Shown piece after piece: positions 9,694 to 18,421 of a stretch of 42,567 bases of DNA. Origin of the DNA: Heterostelium multicystogenum (taxonomy: Eukaryota > Evosea > Eumycetozoa > Acytosteliales > Acytosteliaceae); contig RCNN01000565.1 of NCBI GenBank assembly GCA_003667245.1, forward strand, positions 1 through 42,567. The letters are read 5' to 3'. The notes beneath the pieces were generated by a model. That model did no database searches and had not been told where the DNA came from. It saw only the letters and a program-made list of their open reading frames with translations. The position numbers and the translations under genes were made by a program. Within the stretch, counting starts at the first letter, position 1. Every line of letters begins with the position of its first letter.

Positions 9694-10548
9694 GAGCGAT
9701 CCCCCAGCACTTGCGCCACACCATCGGCCAGCAGGCTGAAGCCCATGGCCAGGGTCACGATGGCCAGGCCCGGGAAGGTGCAAAATCCACCAGGCAGTAG
9801 TGATGAACGCCTGGCCTTCGGCAACCATGGTGCCCCACTCGGCGGTCGGCGGTTGTACGCCCAGGCCGAGGTAGCTGACCGCTGCGCCATTGAGCAGCAC
9901 CAGCACTGCGTCAGACATCGAGAACACAATCGAGCCGAACATCGCGTTGGGCAACAAATGCCGGAATAGAATGCGCCCATGGCCAAAGCCCAGGCTTTTG
10001 GCGGCCAGGGCGAAGTCGCTTTCCTTGAGCACCAGGATCTGCGAGCGGATCAGCCGCGCGTAGGACACCCAGCCCACCAGTGCCATGGCGATGTAAAAGC
10101 TTTTCAAACCCGGGCCGAGAATGGCCATGATCGCCAGCATCAGCACCAGGAAAGGGAACGCGAGGATCACGTCGATCACCCGCATGCAGAAGCTGTCGAA
10201 ACGCCCGCCGATGTAGCCGGACACCGCACCGACGAAGGTGCCGATCAGGAACGGAAAGATCACCCCCACCACCGCCAGTTGCAGGTCGATGCGTGCACCC
10301 CAGATTACCCTCGAAAGGATGTCTCGCCCGTAGTTGTCCGTGCCAAATGGATGGGCCTGGCTGGGGCCCAGCAAACTGATATCGGTGTTTTGCGCAATCG
10401 GATCAAAGGGTGCGATCCAGGGGGCGAACACGGCCAGCGCCAGCCATGTCAGCAGAATCAACAGGCCCCAGGCCGCCGTCAGCCGGCCATTGCGAAAACC
10501 AAAGCGCAGGCGCAGGCGCCATGGGGCGATCAATGGGCGGCTGCTCAT
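9690..10548 (-). CDS. Peptide-type ABC transporter permease, DppC-like
   Basis: An inner-membrane permease of the DppC/OppC family, about 285 residues. It has an N-terminal membrane segment (LLILLTWLALAVFAPWIAPF), the family motif FGTDNYGRDILSRVIWGARI, and the EAA loop around AAKSLGFGHGRILFRHLLPN. The end reads GLAIVTLAMGFSLLADGVAQVL. An indel near 9781 (WWI/CTFPG) makes the raw reading run on into the next gene as a false 632-residue fusion. It shares ATGA overlaps with both neighbours. Confidence 0.92.
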
Positions 10549-11490
10549 TGCATCTTCACTCGCGGGTCCAGCGTGACCGTCACCACATCGGCAACAAAGT
10601 TGACCAGCACGGTGGCACAGGCCAGCACCATCGCCACGCCCTGCACCACCATGTAGTCGCGGGTGAAGATGCCGCGCACCAGCAATTGGCCGATGCCGGG
10701 AATCGCAAACAGGCTTTCGATCACCACCGTGCCGCTGATCAGCCAGCCAATGTTCACCGCCAGCAGGTTCACCGCCGGCACCAGGGAATTGGGCAGCACA
10801 TGACGACGAAACACCGCCGCCTCCGACAAACCTCGCGCCCGGGGCGGTAACGTGGTCAGCCTGCAACTCCATCAACATGCTCGCCCGCAGGTTGCGCACC
10901 AGCACCGCCGACAGCGCCAGGGCGATGGTCAGGCACGGCAGAACCATGTGGTGCGCCTTGTCCAGCCAGGTGCGCCCATACCCGGAGACCGGGAACAGGC
11001 CCCATTGCACGCTGAGCAACAGGATCAGCATCAAGCCCAGCCAGAACGCCGGCATGCCCAGGCCCACCGTAGTGAACAGCCGGATCAGGTTATCCGCCCA
11101 GCCACCTTTATTACGCGCGGCCACGGTGGCCAGCGGCACGGCGATCAACAGCGCCAGCAGCACACTGCCGAGCACCAGGAACAGGGTCGGCTCGATGCGG
11201 GTGACGATCAGTTTCAGCGCGTCGACCTTGTACAGCAGTGACTGGCCGAGGTCGCCCTTGAGCAGGTTTTTCAGGAAGTAGAAATATTGCAGCCACAGCG
11301 GCTGGTCGAGGCCGTACTGGGCGCGGATCTTCAGCAACGCGTCCGGGGTGCTGCGCGAACCCAGCAGGGCCCGCGCCGGGTCGCCGGGAATCGAGCGCAC
11401 CAGCACAAAGGTGATCAGGCTGATGCCAAACAGCACCGGCAGCAATTGCAGCGGCCGGGACAGCACAAAACGGTAACGCGCCAGGTTCAT
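10545..11490 (-). CDS. Peptide-type ABC transporter permease, DppB-like
   Basis: The partner inner-membrane permease of the DppB/OppB family, about 314 residues. It starts MNLARYRFVLSRPLQLLPVL, has the hallmark FVLVRSIPGDPARALLG followed by the periplasmic loop IRAQYGLDQPLWLQYF, and the EAA-type loop RARGLSEAAVFRRHVLPNSL. The C-terminus has IPGIGQLLVRGIFTRDY. One indel near 10845 breaks the EAA loop. It begins 3 bp after the stop of the hydrolase gene, so the operon order is hydrolase, B, C, D, F, binding protein. Confidence 0.93.
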
Positions 11491-11493
11491 CCG

Positions 11494-12382
11494 TCAGCCT
11501 CGATGACGAGCGAGGAAGTCCAGCAGCACCGGGAAGTATGCCTGGGGCTCTTCGTAAAACGGCATATGGCTGCTGTTGGGGAACACGTGCAGCTCGGCGT
11601 GCCGGGCCGCGCTTTTCATGCGCATGGCGCAGGCCGGGGTCAGTTCGTCGTGCTGGCCGGTGGTGATCAGTATCGGCATCTTGAACTCGGCCATCTCGGG
11701 GATGCGGTTCCAGTCCTTGAGGTTGCCGATGTAGAGAAATTCGTTGGGGCCCTGCATGGTTTCGTAGGGGCCCATGTTCCAGTCGCCGAGGGAACGCTGG
11801 ACCGGCGCCGGCCATTCGTCCAGGCGGCAGACGTGGCGGTAGTTGAGCAAGGTAATCGCGGCCTGGTACTTGCGGGTGATCGAGGGTGCCCATGGCTTCA
11901 TGGCGTTGCATCATCGCCACGGTTTCGCTGCCCAGGGCGCCGCGCAGGCGTTCCAGCTCGAGGGACAGGTGCGGAATGTCGCCGACGGTGTTTTCCAGGA
12001 TCAGGCTTTTCAGCGCATCGGGGTAGTGAATGGCGTACTCGATGCCCAACCATCCGCCCCAGGAATGCCCCAGCAAGTGCACGCGGCCAAGGCCAAGGGC
12101 CTGGCGCACGGTTTCGACTTCTTCGACATAACGGCTGATTTCCCACAGCGAAACATCGGTCGGTCTGGCTGAAGCGCCCGTGCCAAGCTGGTCGAATGCA
12201 ACCACTCGCAGGCCGTTGTCCTTGAGCCAGCCATGGGCGTCGCGCAAGTAGTCGCAAGGCAGCCCGGGGCCGCCATTGAGGCACAGCAACACCTCATCGC
12301 CTTCGCCAAAGCTATAGGCCACGAGGTTGTGGCCATCGACCTGCACGTTGTACCGCTGGTCGGGGGCAATTTCACGCCACAT
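11494..12382 (-). CDS. Proline iminopeptidase-like alpha/beta hydrolase (first gene of the ABC operon)
   Basis: A serine hydrolase of the S33 proline iminopeptidase type, about 296 residues. It carries the oxyanion motif NGGPGLPCDYL, FDQLGTGAS, the nucleophile elbow GHSWGG, the acid in GQHDELTP and the catalytic His in SSHMPFYEE. There is no signal peptide, so it is cytoplasmic and may process the imported ligand. One indel near 11887 (HEAMGT / SITRKYQAAI) splits it. It is a paralogue of the gene at 13425; the two flank the LuxR regulator. In the Pseudomonas GM79 pipR locus a six-gene aapA-F operon lies beside pipR, and this gene would correspond to aapA by position. Confidence 0.88.
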
Positions 12383-12464
12383 GCATACATTCCTTGTTGT
12401 GTGTCGGCCCTGTGGAGAGTGGCCGTTTAGAGGCCAACACTACCGAGGATGCCGCGTGTCCATA

Positions 12465-12484
12465 ACCTGGTAATTCTTATAGGT
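12465..12484. promoter_or_regulatory. Candidate lux-box-like operator between the ABC operon and the LuxR gene
   Basis: ACCTGGTAATTCTTATAGGT has ACCT...AGGT ends 20 bp apart, the size of a lux box. It lies 82 bp from the hydrolase start and 59 bp from the luxR start. Its reverse complement agrees at 12 of 20 positions with the better palindrome at 13343. A LuxR-family product is encoded next to both, so joint control is a reasonable inference. Confidence 0.45.
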
Positions 12485-12543
12485 TTGGTCTGGCAGTCCT
12501 TCGCCGGGGCGTGGCATTCTACTTGCAGCAAGACGAGATTCAA

Positions 12544-13330
12544 ATGAAATCGGGAGCAGAACGGATGCTGGCCAGGCTAACTGCGTTTAATGACCGTCTC
12601 ATCCCCGGCAGGAGCCTGGATGAACAGATGGACAACACCCTCGTATTGGCCCAGGACCTGGGTTTTGATGCGTTGGTCTACGACTACACCCCCGTGCCCA
12701 TTGACCATAATGGTGCACTGATCACCCCTTCTGTGCTGCAACTGCGCAATACCCCGCCCGACTGGTACAACCTGTGGTGCAGTTCCGGCTTTTATCAGAT
12801 CGATCCGGTGCAACACCTCGCACTGTCGACGGTTTCACCATTTGTGTGGTCCTACGAGGCCAAGGCCGATACCGCGCTGCAAAAAATCATCGACCCCTGC
12901 CACGCCCCGGTTTCCAGCTACTTGCACGACCGCCAGATGACCTGCGGCGTCAGCGTGCCGATCCATTTGCCCCGTGGCGGCTTCGCCTCGCTGACCGGCC
13001 TGCGCACCGGCAAAGGCCAGCGCCGTGTTGCAGGACGCCCGCCAGACGCTGTCGGAATTCAGCCTGATTACCCACGCCTTGCAGGAAGCGGCCTACCCGC
13101 TTTTCAGCAAGGAACTGCGCTCCTACCCGCATATCCGCCTGACCAAGCGTGAGCGCGAATGCCTGAAATGGGCCGCCGACGGCCTGACCGCCGCCGAAAT
13201 CGCCACGCAATTGAGCCGCTCCCTGGCAGTGGTTACCCTGCACCTGGCGTCGGCCATGCACAAACTGGGGGCCAAGAACCGGGTGCAAGCGGTGGTACGG
13301 GCCACTCATTACCGGCTGCTGGAAGACTGA
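12544..13330 (+). CDS. pipR: LuxR-family solo regulator of the plant-signal (PipR/OryR-like) type
   Basis: A quorum-sensing-type transcription factor with no luxI nearby. About 262 residues. The N-terminal autoinducer-binding domain shows the pattern PPDWYNLWCSSGFYQIDPV: Trp74 and the Asp87-Pro88 pair are conserved, but the Tyr four residues after the Trp is Trp78. That Tyr-to-Trp change is a hallmark of the plant-associated LuxR solo group (OryR, XccR, PsoR, PipR). The C-terminal GerE-type helix-turn-helix runs from LTKRERECLKWAADGLTAAE to the end. An extra A near 13013 splits the gene. Flanking proline iminopeptidase genes on both sides and a peptide-type ABC operon match the pipR locus. 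Start chosen at MKSGAERML. Confidence 0.85.
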
Positions 13331-13342
13331 TCCGAAGGAAAA

Positions 13343-13362
13343 ACCTAGCTGTTTTGCTAGTT
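13343..13362. promoter_or_regulatory. Lux-box-like palindrome upstream of the proline iminopeptidase gene
   Basis: ACCTAGCTGTTTTGCTAGTT is a 20-bp inverted repeat with 7-base arms matching at 6 positions. It sits 12 bp after the luxR stop and 63 bp before the iminopeptidase start, where a LuxR activator would be expected to bind. It could also form a weak hairpin, but it lacks a T-tract, so I do not call it a terminator. Confidence 0.55.
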
Positions 13363-13424
13363 ACTTAAACTTTCTGTGCCGACTATCGTGTACCTGATCA
13401 CTTTTTCTCAGGGCAGGGCACGAA

Positions 13425-14357
13425 ATGGAATTCATCGAAACAATCCGCGAAGGCTATGCGGCCTTTCGCGACTACCAGACCTGGTATCGGGTAACCGGCG
13501 ACCTGGACAGCGGCCTCACGCCGCTGGTCATCCTCCATGGTGGCCCGGGTTGTACCCATGATTATGTCGATGCCTACAAGGACGTAGCCGCCAGTGGCCA
13601 CGCGGTCATTCACTACGACCAACTGGGCAACGGCCGCTCCACCCACCTGCCTGACAAAGACCCTTCATTCTGGACCGTCGGCTTGTTCCTCGAAGAACTG
13701 GACAACCTGCTGGACCATCTGCAGATCAGCAACAACTACGCGATCCTGGGTCAATCCTGGGGCGGCATGCTCGGCAGCGAACACGCCATCCTGCAACCCA
13801 AGGGCCTGCGTGCATTTATTCCGGCCAACTCGCCGACCTGCATGCGTACCTGGGTTGCCGAGGCCAACCGCCTGCGCAAGCTACTGCCTGAAGGCGTGCA
13901 CGAGACCTTGCTCAAGCATGAACAGGCCGGCACCTACCAGGACCCTGAGTACCTGGCCGCCTCGCGGATTTTCTATGACCAGCACGTGTGCCGGGTCAAT
14001 CCGTGGCCGGAAGAAGTCGCCCGCACATTCGCCCAGGTGGATTCGGACCCGACGGTGTATCACGCCATGAGCGGCCCGACGGAATTCCATGTAATTGGCA
14101 GCTTGAAAGACTGGAACGTGATCGGCCGGCTGTCGAAGGTCAATGTGCCGACCCTGGTGATTTCCGGTCGCCATGACGAGGCCACGCCGCTGGTGGTCAA
14201 GCCGTTCCTGGATGAGATTGCCGATGTGCGCTGGGCGCTGTTCGAAGACTCCAGCCACATGCCGCATGTTGAAGAGCGACAGGCGTGCATGGGGACGGTG
14301 GTGCAGTTTTTGGATGAGGCTTGTTCGGTGCCCCACAGAACGCTCAAGACTGGCTGA
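13425..14357 (+). CDS. pipA: Proline iminopeptidase (PipA-like)
   Basis: An intact 310-residue S33 family hydrolase expected to remove N-terminal proline or related groups from small peptides or amides. Visible motifs are the oxyanion [19 protein letters not shown], the nucleophile elbow GQSWGG, the catalytic Asp in SGRHDEATP and the catalytic His in SSHMPHVEE. No signal peptide. A proline iminopeptidase next to a plant-responsive LuxR solo is the diagnostic gene pair of this family, and in PipR systems the gene is the regulator's direct target. The lux-box-like palindrome lies 63 bp upstream. The true substrate is not shown by the sequence. Confidence 0.9.
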   Translation: MEFIETIREGYAAFRDYQTWYRVTGDLDSGLTPLVILHGGPGCTHDYVDAYKDVAASGHAVIHYDQLGNGRSTHLPDKDPSFWTVGLFLEELDNLLDHLQISNNYAILGQSWGGMLGSEHAILQPKGLRAFIPANSPTCMRTWVAEANRLRKLLPEGVHETLLKHEQAGTYQDPEYLAASRIFYDQHVCRVNPWPEEVARTFAQVDSDPTVYHAMSGPTEFHVIGSLKDWNVIGRLSKVNVPTLVISGRHDEATPLVVKPFLDEIADVRWALFEDSSHMPHVEERQACMGTVVQFLDEACSVPHRTLKTG

Positions 14358-14460
14358 GATCAAAAATGTGGGAGCGGGCTTGCTCGCGAAGGCGGTGGAT
14401 CAGTCAGCATATTTAGCGACTGACACACCGCCTTCGCGAGCAAGCCCGCTTGTATGGTTA

Positions 14461-14640
14461 GACTTGTAGGGGTGGTGGGACTAAAAGCCAGCATCTGACT
14501 CTAGCCAGTACAGACCGTGGGAGACTCCGCCCCACCCCTTCACCAAAGCGCCGATAAGGAATGCATCGGCCATGACCGACGATAGAAGCAAGCCAGCGCA
14601 ACGGTGAAGCCCCGACAAGCCCATAAACCCTAACCCGGAG
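14461..14640 (+). ncRNA. Candidate IS110 bridge RNA in the left end
   Basis: The noncoding left end folds into two large hairpins. The first is closed by AGGGGTGG (14468-14475) with CCACCCCT (14532-14539); the second by CTTCACC (14538-14544) with GGTGAAG (14603-14609) and an inner GCGC pair. Inside the first loop, AAGCCAGC (14485-14492) matches 7 of 8 bases of the target's left side AAGCCCGC, and GTGGGAG (14517-14523) is fully complementary to the core plus right side CTCCCAC. These are the expected left and right target guides. For the donor junction, ATAGAAG (14582-14588) matches 6 of 7 of ATAGAAT, and ACAAG (14615-14619) complements CTTGT. Exact RNA ends are not known. Confidence 0.65.
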
Positions 14641-14648
14641 CGTTTTTC

Positions 14649-15611
14649 ATGGCAATGACTGTCTTGCAATCAATCATCGGCGTGGATGTCGCTAAAGCTG
14701 AAGTCGTGGCCTGTCACTTTGAAACAGACGAATTGAAGATTGTGCCCAACAACAAAACAGAGCTGAAGGCGTGGCTCAAATCTCTCCCCGTGGACAGTGC
14801 CATCGCGATTGAGGCGACCAATATCTATCACCTGGATACGGTCAATTTGGCCCACGGGATGGGCCATAAGGTTTATGTGATTGATGGCTACCGCCTTAAT
14901 CACTACCGCAAAAGCACGGGTGGGCGGGCGAAGACAGACGCCAGCGATGCGCGTTTACTGGCCCGTTATTTGAAAAATGAGCAGGCTGATTTACGTGCCT
15001 GGAACCCGCCGCCGAAGATCTATACCAAGCTTCAAAGCTTGCTTCGCCGACGGGCAGCGTTGGTGAAAATGCGGGTTGGCCTTAACCAAAGCTGGGCAGG
15101 TGAACCACTCCTTAAGGCTTCATCAAAAAGTGTCGCAGCCTGCCTTGCGAGACATGAAGGGCTTATTGAAAAACGGATATTAGATGCCGTCACTGAAGCG
15201 GGCCTCTTGCATCAGATCAAACGCTGCCAAGCCGTTGAGGGGATTGGTTTTCTCACTGCGGTAGCGCTCACGATGGCGTTTCAACGAGGCGAGTTTGAAA
15301 GTGCCGATGCCTATATCGCGTTCCTGGGAATGGACTTGAGAGTATCTGACTCGGGGCAAATGAGCGGACGTCGCTCACTGAGCAAAAAAGGAGACTCGGA
15401 GATCCGTCGATTGCTGCATAACGCGGCGTCAGCAGGTCTCAAGTCAAACGCTTGGAAACCGCTCTATGAAGGCTATCTGGCCAGAGGCCTGAAAACGACT
15501 CAGGCCTTGGTTATCATTGCTCGCAAGCTGGCGCGTATCGCGTTCTCCCTCATGAAAAACCTGAGCGAATACCAGTCGAAAGCGGTTTTGGGGGCTTCCC
15601 CCCAACCATAG
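14649..15611 (+). CDS. IS110-family transposase (DEDD recombinase)
   Basis: An intact 320-residue recombinase. The N-terminal RuvC-like DEDD domain opens with IIGVDVAKAEVV (first Asp), has AIAIEATN (Glu) near residue 57, and KTDASDARLLARYL (the two Asp) near 98. The C-terminal Transposase_20 (IS116/IS110/IS902) domain is seen as AVEGIGFLTAVAL, then the Ser-containing region DLRVSDSGQMSGRRSLSKKGDSEIRR. GGAG lies 8 bp before the ATG. As in the IS110 subgroup, the long noncoding end is upstream of the gene. Being unbroken, it may be active. Confidence 0.93.
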   Translation: MAMTVLQSIIGVDVAKAEVVACHFETDELKIVPNNKTELKAWLKSLPVDSAIAIEATNIYHLDTVNLAHGMGHKVYVIDGYRLNHYRKSTGGRAKTDASDARLLARYLKNEQADLRAWNPPPKIYTKLQSLLRRRAALVKMRVGLNQSWAGEPLLKASSKSVAACLARHEGLIEKRILDAVTEAGLLHQIKRCQAVEGIGFLTAVALTMAFQRGEFESADAYIAFLGMDLRVSDSGQMSGRRSLSKKGDSEIRRLLHNAASAGLKSNAWKPLYEGYLARGLKTTQALVIIARKLARIAFSLMKNLSEYQSKAVLGASPQP

Positions 15612-15640
15612 AATCTCCCACATTGGACTCTTTGTGGCTG

Positions 15641-17153
15641 TTACACCTCGCTGGTCTGCGCCCTGCCGTGCACCGCCGCTTTCTTCGGCACTTCCTCCAG
15701 CAACGGAATTTCCTTGCCCTCGGCATCAAACAGCTTGCCGCCGCTGAAGTAATCCCCGTCCCGCAACGCCGCCACGTCCTGGAAGCACAGGCTGCGTTCC
15801 GTCCCGGCAACGAATACCGACTGCTGGTCCGAGTTGCCCGCGGTGAAGTGGTTGAACGCCAGGTTCAACAGGATCGCCATGATCGCCGACGAAACTGATC
15901 CCCGAGTGGAAAATGGTCGCGAACCAGCTCGGGAAGTGATCGTAGAAACTCGGGGCCGCAATCGGGATCATGCCAAAAACCGATGGAAGTGGCGACGATG
16001 ATCAGGTTCATGTTGTTGCGGTAATCAACCTTGGACAAGGTCCGGATACCACTGGCAGCCACGGTGCCGAACAGCACGATCCCGGCCCCGCCCAGCACCG
16101 AAGTCGGCACTGCCGCAATCACCCGCCCCATGAACGGCAGCAGGCCGAGGATCACCAGGAATATCCCACCGGTGGCGACCACATAACGGCTCTTGACCCC
16201 GGTAACCGCCACAAGCCCGACGTTTTGTGCAAACGCGCTCTGGGTGAACGAGCCGAAGATCGGCGCAAAACATGCTCGACAGCATATCCGCACGCAGGCC
16301 ATTGCCGAGGCGCTTGAGTCGACTTTGGTGTCGATGATTTCACCCACCGCCAGAATGTCCGCCGAGGTTTCCACCAGCGTCACCATGACCACGATGCACA
16401 TGGAAATGATCGCCGCGAGATGGAAGGTTGGCATGCCGAAATGGAAGGGTGTGGGAAAGCCGAACATCGGGCCCTGGGTCACGCTGGAGAAGTCAGCCAT
16501 GCCGAGGAACACCGCGATAACCGTGCCGATCACCATCGCCAGCAGGATCGACAGCCGCGAGATGGTCGCGCTGCCGATCTTGCTCAGCAGCAATACCAGC
16601 ACCAGGGTCAGCGCCGCCAGGCCGATGTTCGGCATGCTGCCGAAATCTGCAGCGCGGCTGTTGCCGCCCATGGCCCAGCGGGCGGCGACGGGCATCAACG
16701 TCAGGCCGATGGTAGTGATCACAATCCCGGTAACCAGCGGCGGGAAGAATTTGGTGATTCGCGAGAACACCGGGGTGATCAGCAGGCCTATCAGGGAGGC
16801 GGCCATCACCGCCCCGAGAATCGCCGGGATGCCACCCGCACCGTCGCTGCCAACAATCGCCACCATGGTCGCCACCCGGCAAAGGACACCCCTTGCACCA
16901 GCGGCAACTGGCAGCCGAAAAACGGCAGGCCCAGGGTTTGCAACAGCGTAGCCAGGCCTCCGGCAAACAGCGAGGCAGCGATCAGCAGGCCAATATCGGC
17001 CGGCGACAACCCGGCCGCCTGGCCGACGATCAACGGTACAGCCACGATGCCGCCGTACATGGTGAGCACATGCTGCAGGCCGTAAGCCATGTTGGCCGCG
17101 ACGCCGAGATTCTCATCTTCTGGCCGCTGCGGTGACGCCTTCGGGATAGTCAT
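15641..17153 (-). CDS. NCS2 family purine permease (xanthine/urate type)
   Basis: A nucleobase:cation symporter-2 protein of about 503 residues with some 14 membrane segments. The diagnostic TM8 motif reads VETSADILAVGEI, with the conserved Glu and Asp. The TM10 signature NVGLVAVTGVKSR has the T...SR ending seen in xanthine and urate transporters rather than uracil permeases. The C-terminal tail (LFDAEGKEIPLLEEVPKKAA) is hydrophilic. Apparent indels lie near 16873, 16318, 16270, 15973 and 15891. I use the ATG at 17153; a GTG at 17183 is possible, and neither has a strong ribosome site. The gene is divergent from a LysR regulator. Confidence 0.88.
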
Positions 17154-17186
17154 GGTGAGGGGTTCTCTGTTTTTGTTGTGCACTCA

Positions 17187-17230
17187 CTGTATGCAATAGA
17201 AAGATTGGATGTCCATAGAGTTGTATACAA
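17187..17230. promoter_or_regulatory. Paired TTGTATACAA-type operator candidates
   Basis: A perfect 10-bp palindrome TTGTATACAA lies at 17221-17230, and a related copy CTGTATGCAA (8 of 10) at 17187-17196, start to start 34 bp apart. Both are in the divergent promoter region of the purine permease and the LysR gene. The sequence resembles sites bound by GntR/FCD-type regulators, so a second regulator besides the adjacent LysR protein may act here. Confidence 0.45.
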
Positions 17231-17325
17231 TCATTTTCACAAGAACACCCTGAATGCCGTTACAAAAAACCATTCAGCCGCCCTGCCCCGTGGCTCGAAG
17301 CGCTGCGCACAAGGACTTGAAAAAA

Positions 17326-18277
17326 ATGCTCAACCGCAAGCTGCGCATCCACGCCCCGGCGATTTACTACTTCGACATGGTTCGCCGCTGCCACTCGATC
17401 CGCGAAGCCGCGCGCCGCCTGAACGTGGCGTCTTCGGCGGTGAACCGGCAGATCCTCAAGCTGGAAGACGAGGTGGGCGCGGCGCTGTTCGAGCGCCTGC
17501 CCGGCGGCCTGCGCCTGACGGCGGCCGGGGAAATCCTGACCCGCCACGTGAGTTTCCTGTTGCAGGACGTGGAGCGCGTGCGCGGTGAACTGGATGGCTT
17601 GAACGGTGTGCAGACCGGCCACGTGGAAATCGCCACGGTGGAAGGCGCCACTGTGGAGCTGCTGCCCGCCGCCCTCAAGCGCATGCGTGAGCGTTATCCG
17701 AAAGTGACCATTGGCGTCACGGTACAAGGTTCGCAATCGATTCCCGGTGCGGTGGTCAACGGCCAGGCTGACCTGGGGTTGGCCTTTGCCTTACCGCGTA
17801 GCAGCGAAACCATCCAGGTGTGTGTCGGCCATTTCCGCCTGGGGGCGTTGATGGCACCGGGGCATCCGTTGGCCGGTGAAAGCAGCGTGAGTTACGCGCG
17901 CTGCTGTGAACACGGGGTGATCCAGGCCAAGAGCGAGCTCTCGGTTCACCACCTGATCGCACCGCTGCACAAGCGTTCGGCGGCGACGAACAAGCCACTG
18001 CTGCACAGCAACTCAATGGAGCTGGCCCGGCAACTGGCGCGCCAGCAACTGGGCATCGCGTTCCAGACGCGCATTGGCGTGGAGGTAGATTTAGCCCGCG
18101 GCGAAACTGCTGCACATTCCGCTCAGCGACCAGGGCGGGATCTTCAGCGACCTCGGCTTATACGCCCGCAAAGACCGGGACTTGCCGATGGCGGTGCAAG
18201 CCATGGCCCATCTGCTCAGTGAAGAAATCAACTTGCGCGAACATCAGGAAACGCCCTCGGCGCCACGTATTTCCTGA
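17326..18277 (+). CDS. LysR-family regulator, probably of the NCS2 permease
   Basis: A LysR-type transcription factor of about 317 residues. The winged helix-turn-helix reads CHSIREAARRLNVASSAVNRQI then LFERLPGGLRLTAAGE. The effector domain follows the linker (HVEIATVEGATVELLPAAL). I choose the ATG at 17326 (MLNRKLRIHAPAIYYFD), 10 bp after AAGGA; an in-frame ATG at 17254 would add 24 residues. One indel near 18100 splits it; the remaining C-terminus reads LLHIPLSDQGGIFSDLGLYA and ends PSAPRIS. Divergent orientation suggests that it controls the purine permease. Confidence 0.85.
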
Positions 18278-18421
18278 CTCTCAGGCCAGCTTCAGTGCTG
18301 CCGTTTCGGCATCGGCCCAGGCGAGATTCTGTTCTTTGGAACCCACAACGGATGTGCCGATACTGCGCCCGGCGACCCTTGCGCGGTCGCCATGAGCCAA
18401 AACGCCAAAGGAATTAAAACA

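Larger units (their letters stand above)
14451..15616 (+). mobile_element. IS110-family insertion sequence in a REP element
   Basis: The element is about 1166 bp. Its limits are set by the split REP: the target reads ...AGCAAGCCCG-CT-CCCACATT..., and a CT lies at both junctions (14449-14450 and 15615-15616). This is what bridge-RNA-guided recombination at a CT core leaves. There are no terminal inverted repeats and no longer target duplication, as expected for IS110. It holds a ~198-bp noncoding left end and one transposase gene that stops 3 bp before the right core. Confidence 0.88.
14367..15624. repeat. REP palindrome pair interrupted by the insertion sequence
   Basis: The left part, 14367-14450, holds a full TGTGGGAGCGGGCTTGCTCG arm, a short centre, and the right arm as far as AGCAAGCCCGCT. 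The missing end of the right arm, CCCACATT, lies at 15617-15624 after the insertion sequence. Joined in thought, the right arm is the exact reverse complement of the left arm, so the break is an insertion and not decay. Confidence 0.88.

Noticed and set aside
9592..11490. An apparent 632-residue fused permease
   Set aside because: It joins DppB, DppC and part of the ATPase gene only because frameshifts near 10845 and 9781 switch frames; the intact frames give separate genes joined by ATGA overlaps.
14367..14455. REP hairpin as the terminator of the iminopeptidase gene
   Set aside because: It has no T-tract and is a dispersed repeat; a terminator role is possible but not supported.
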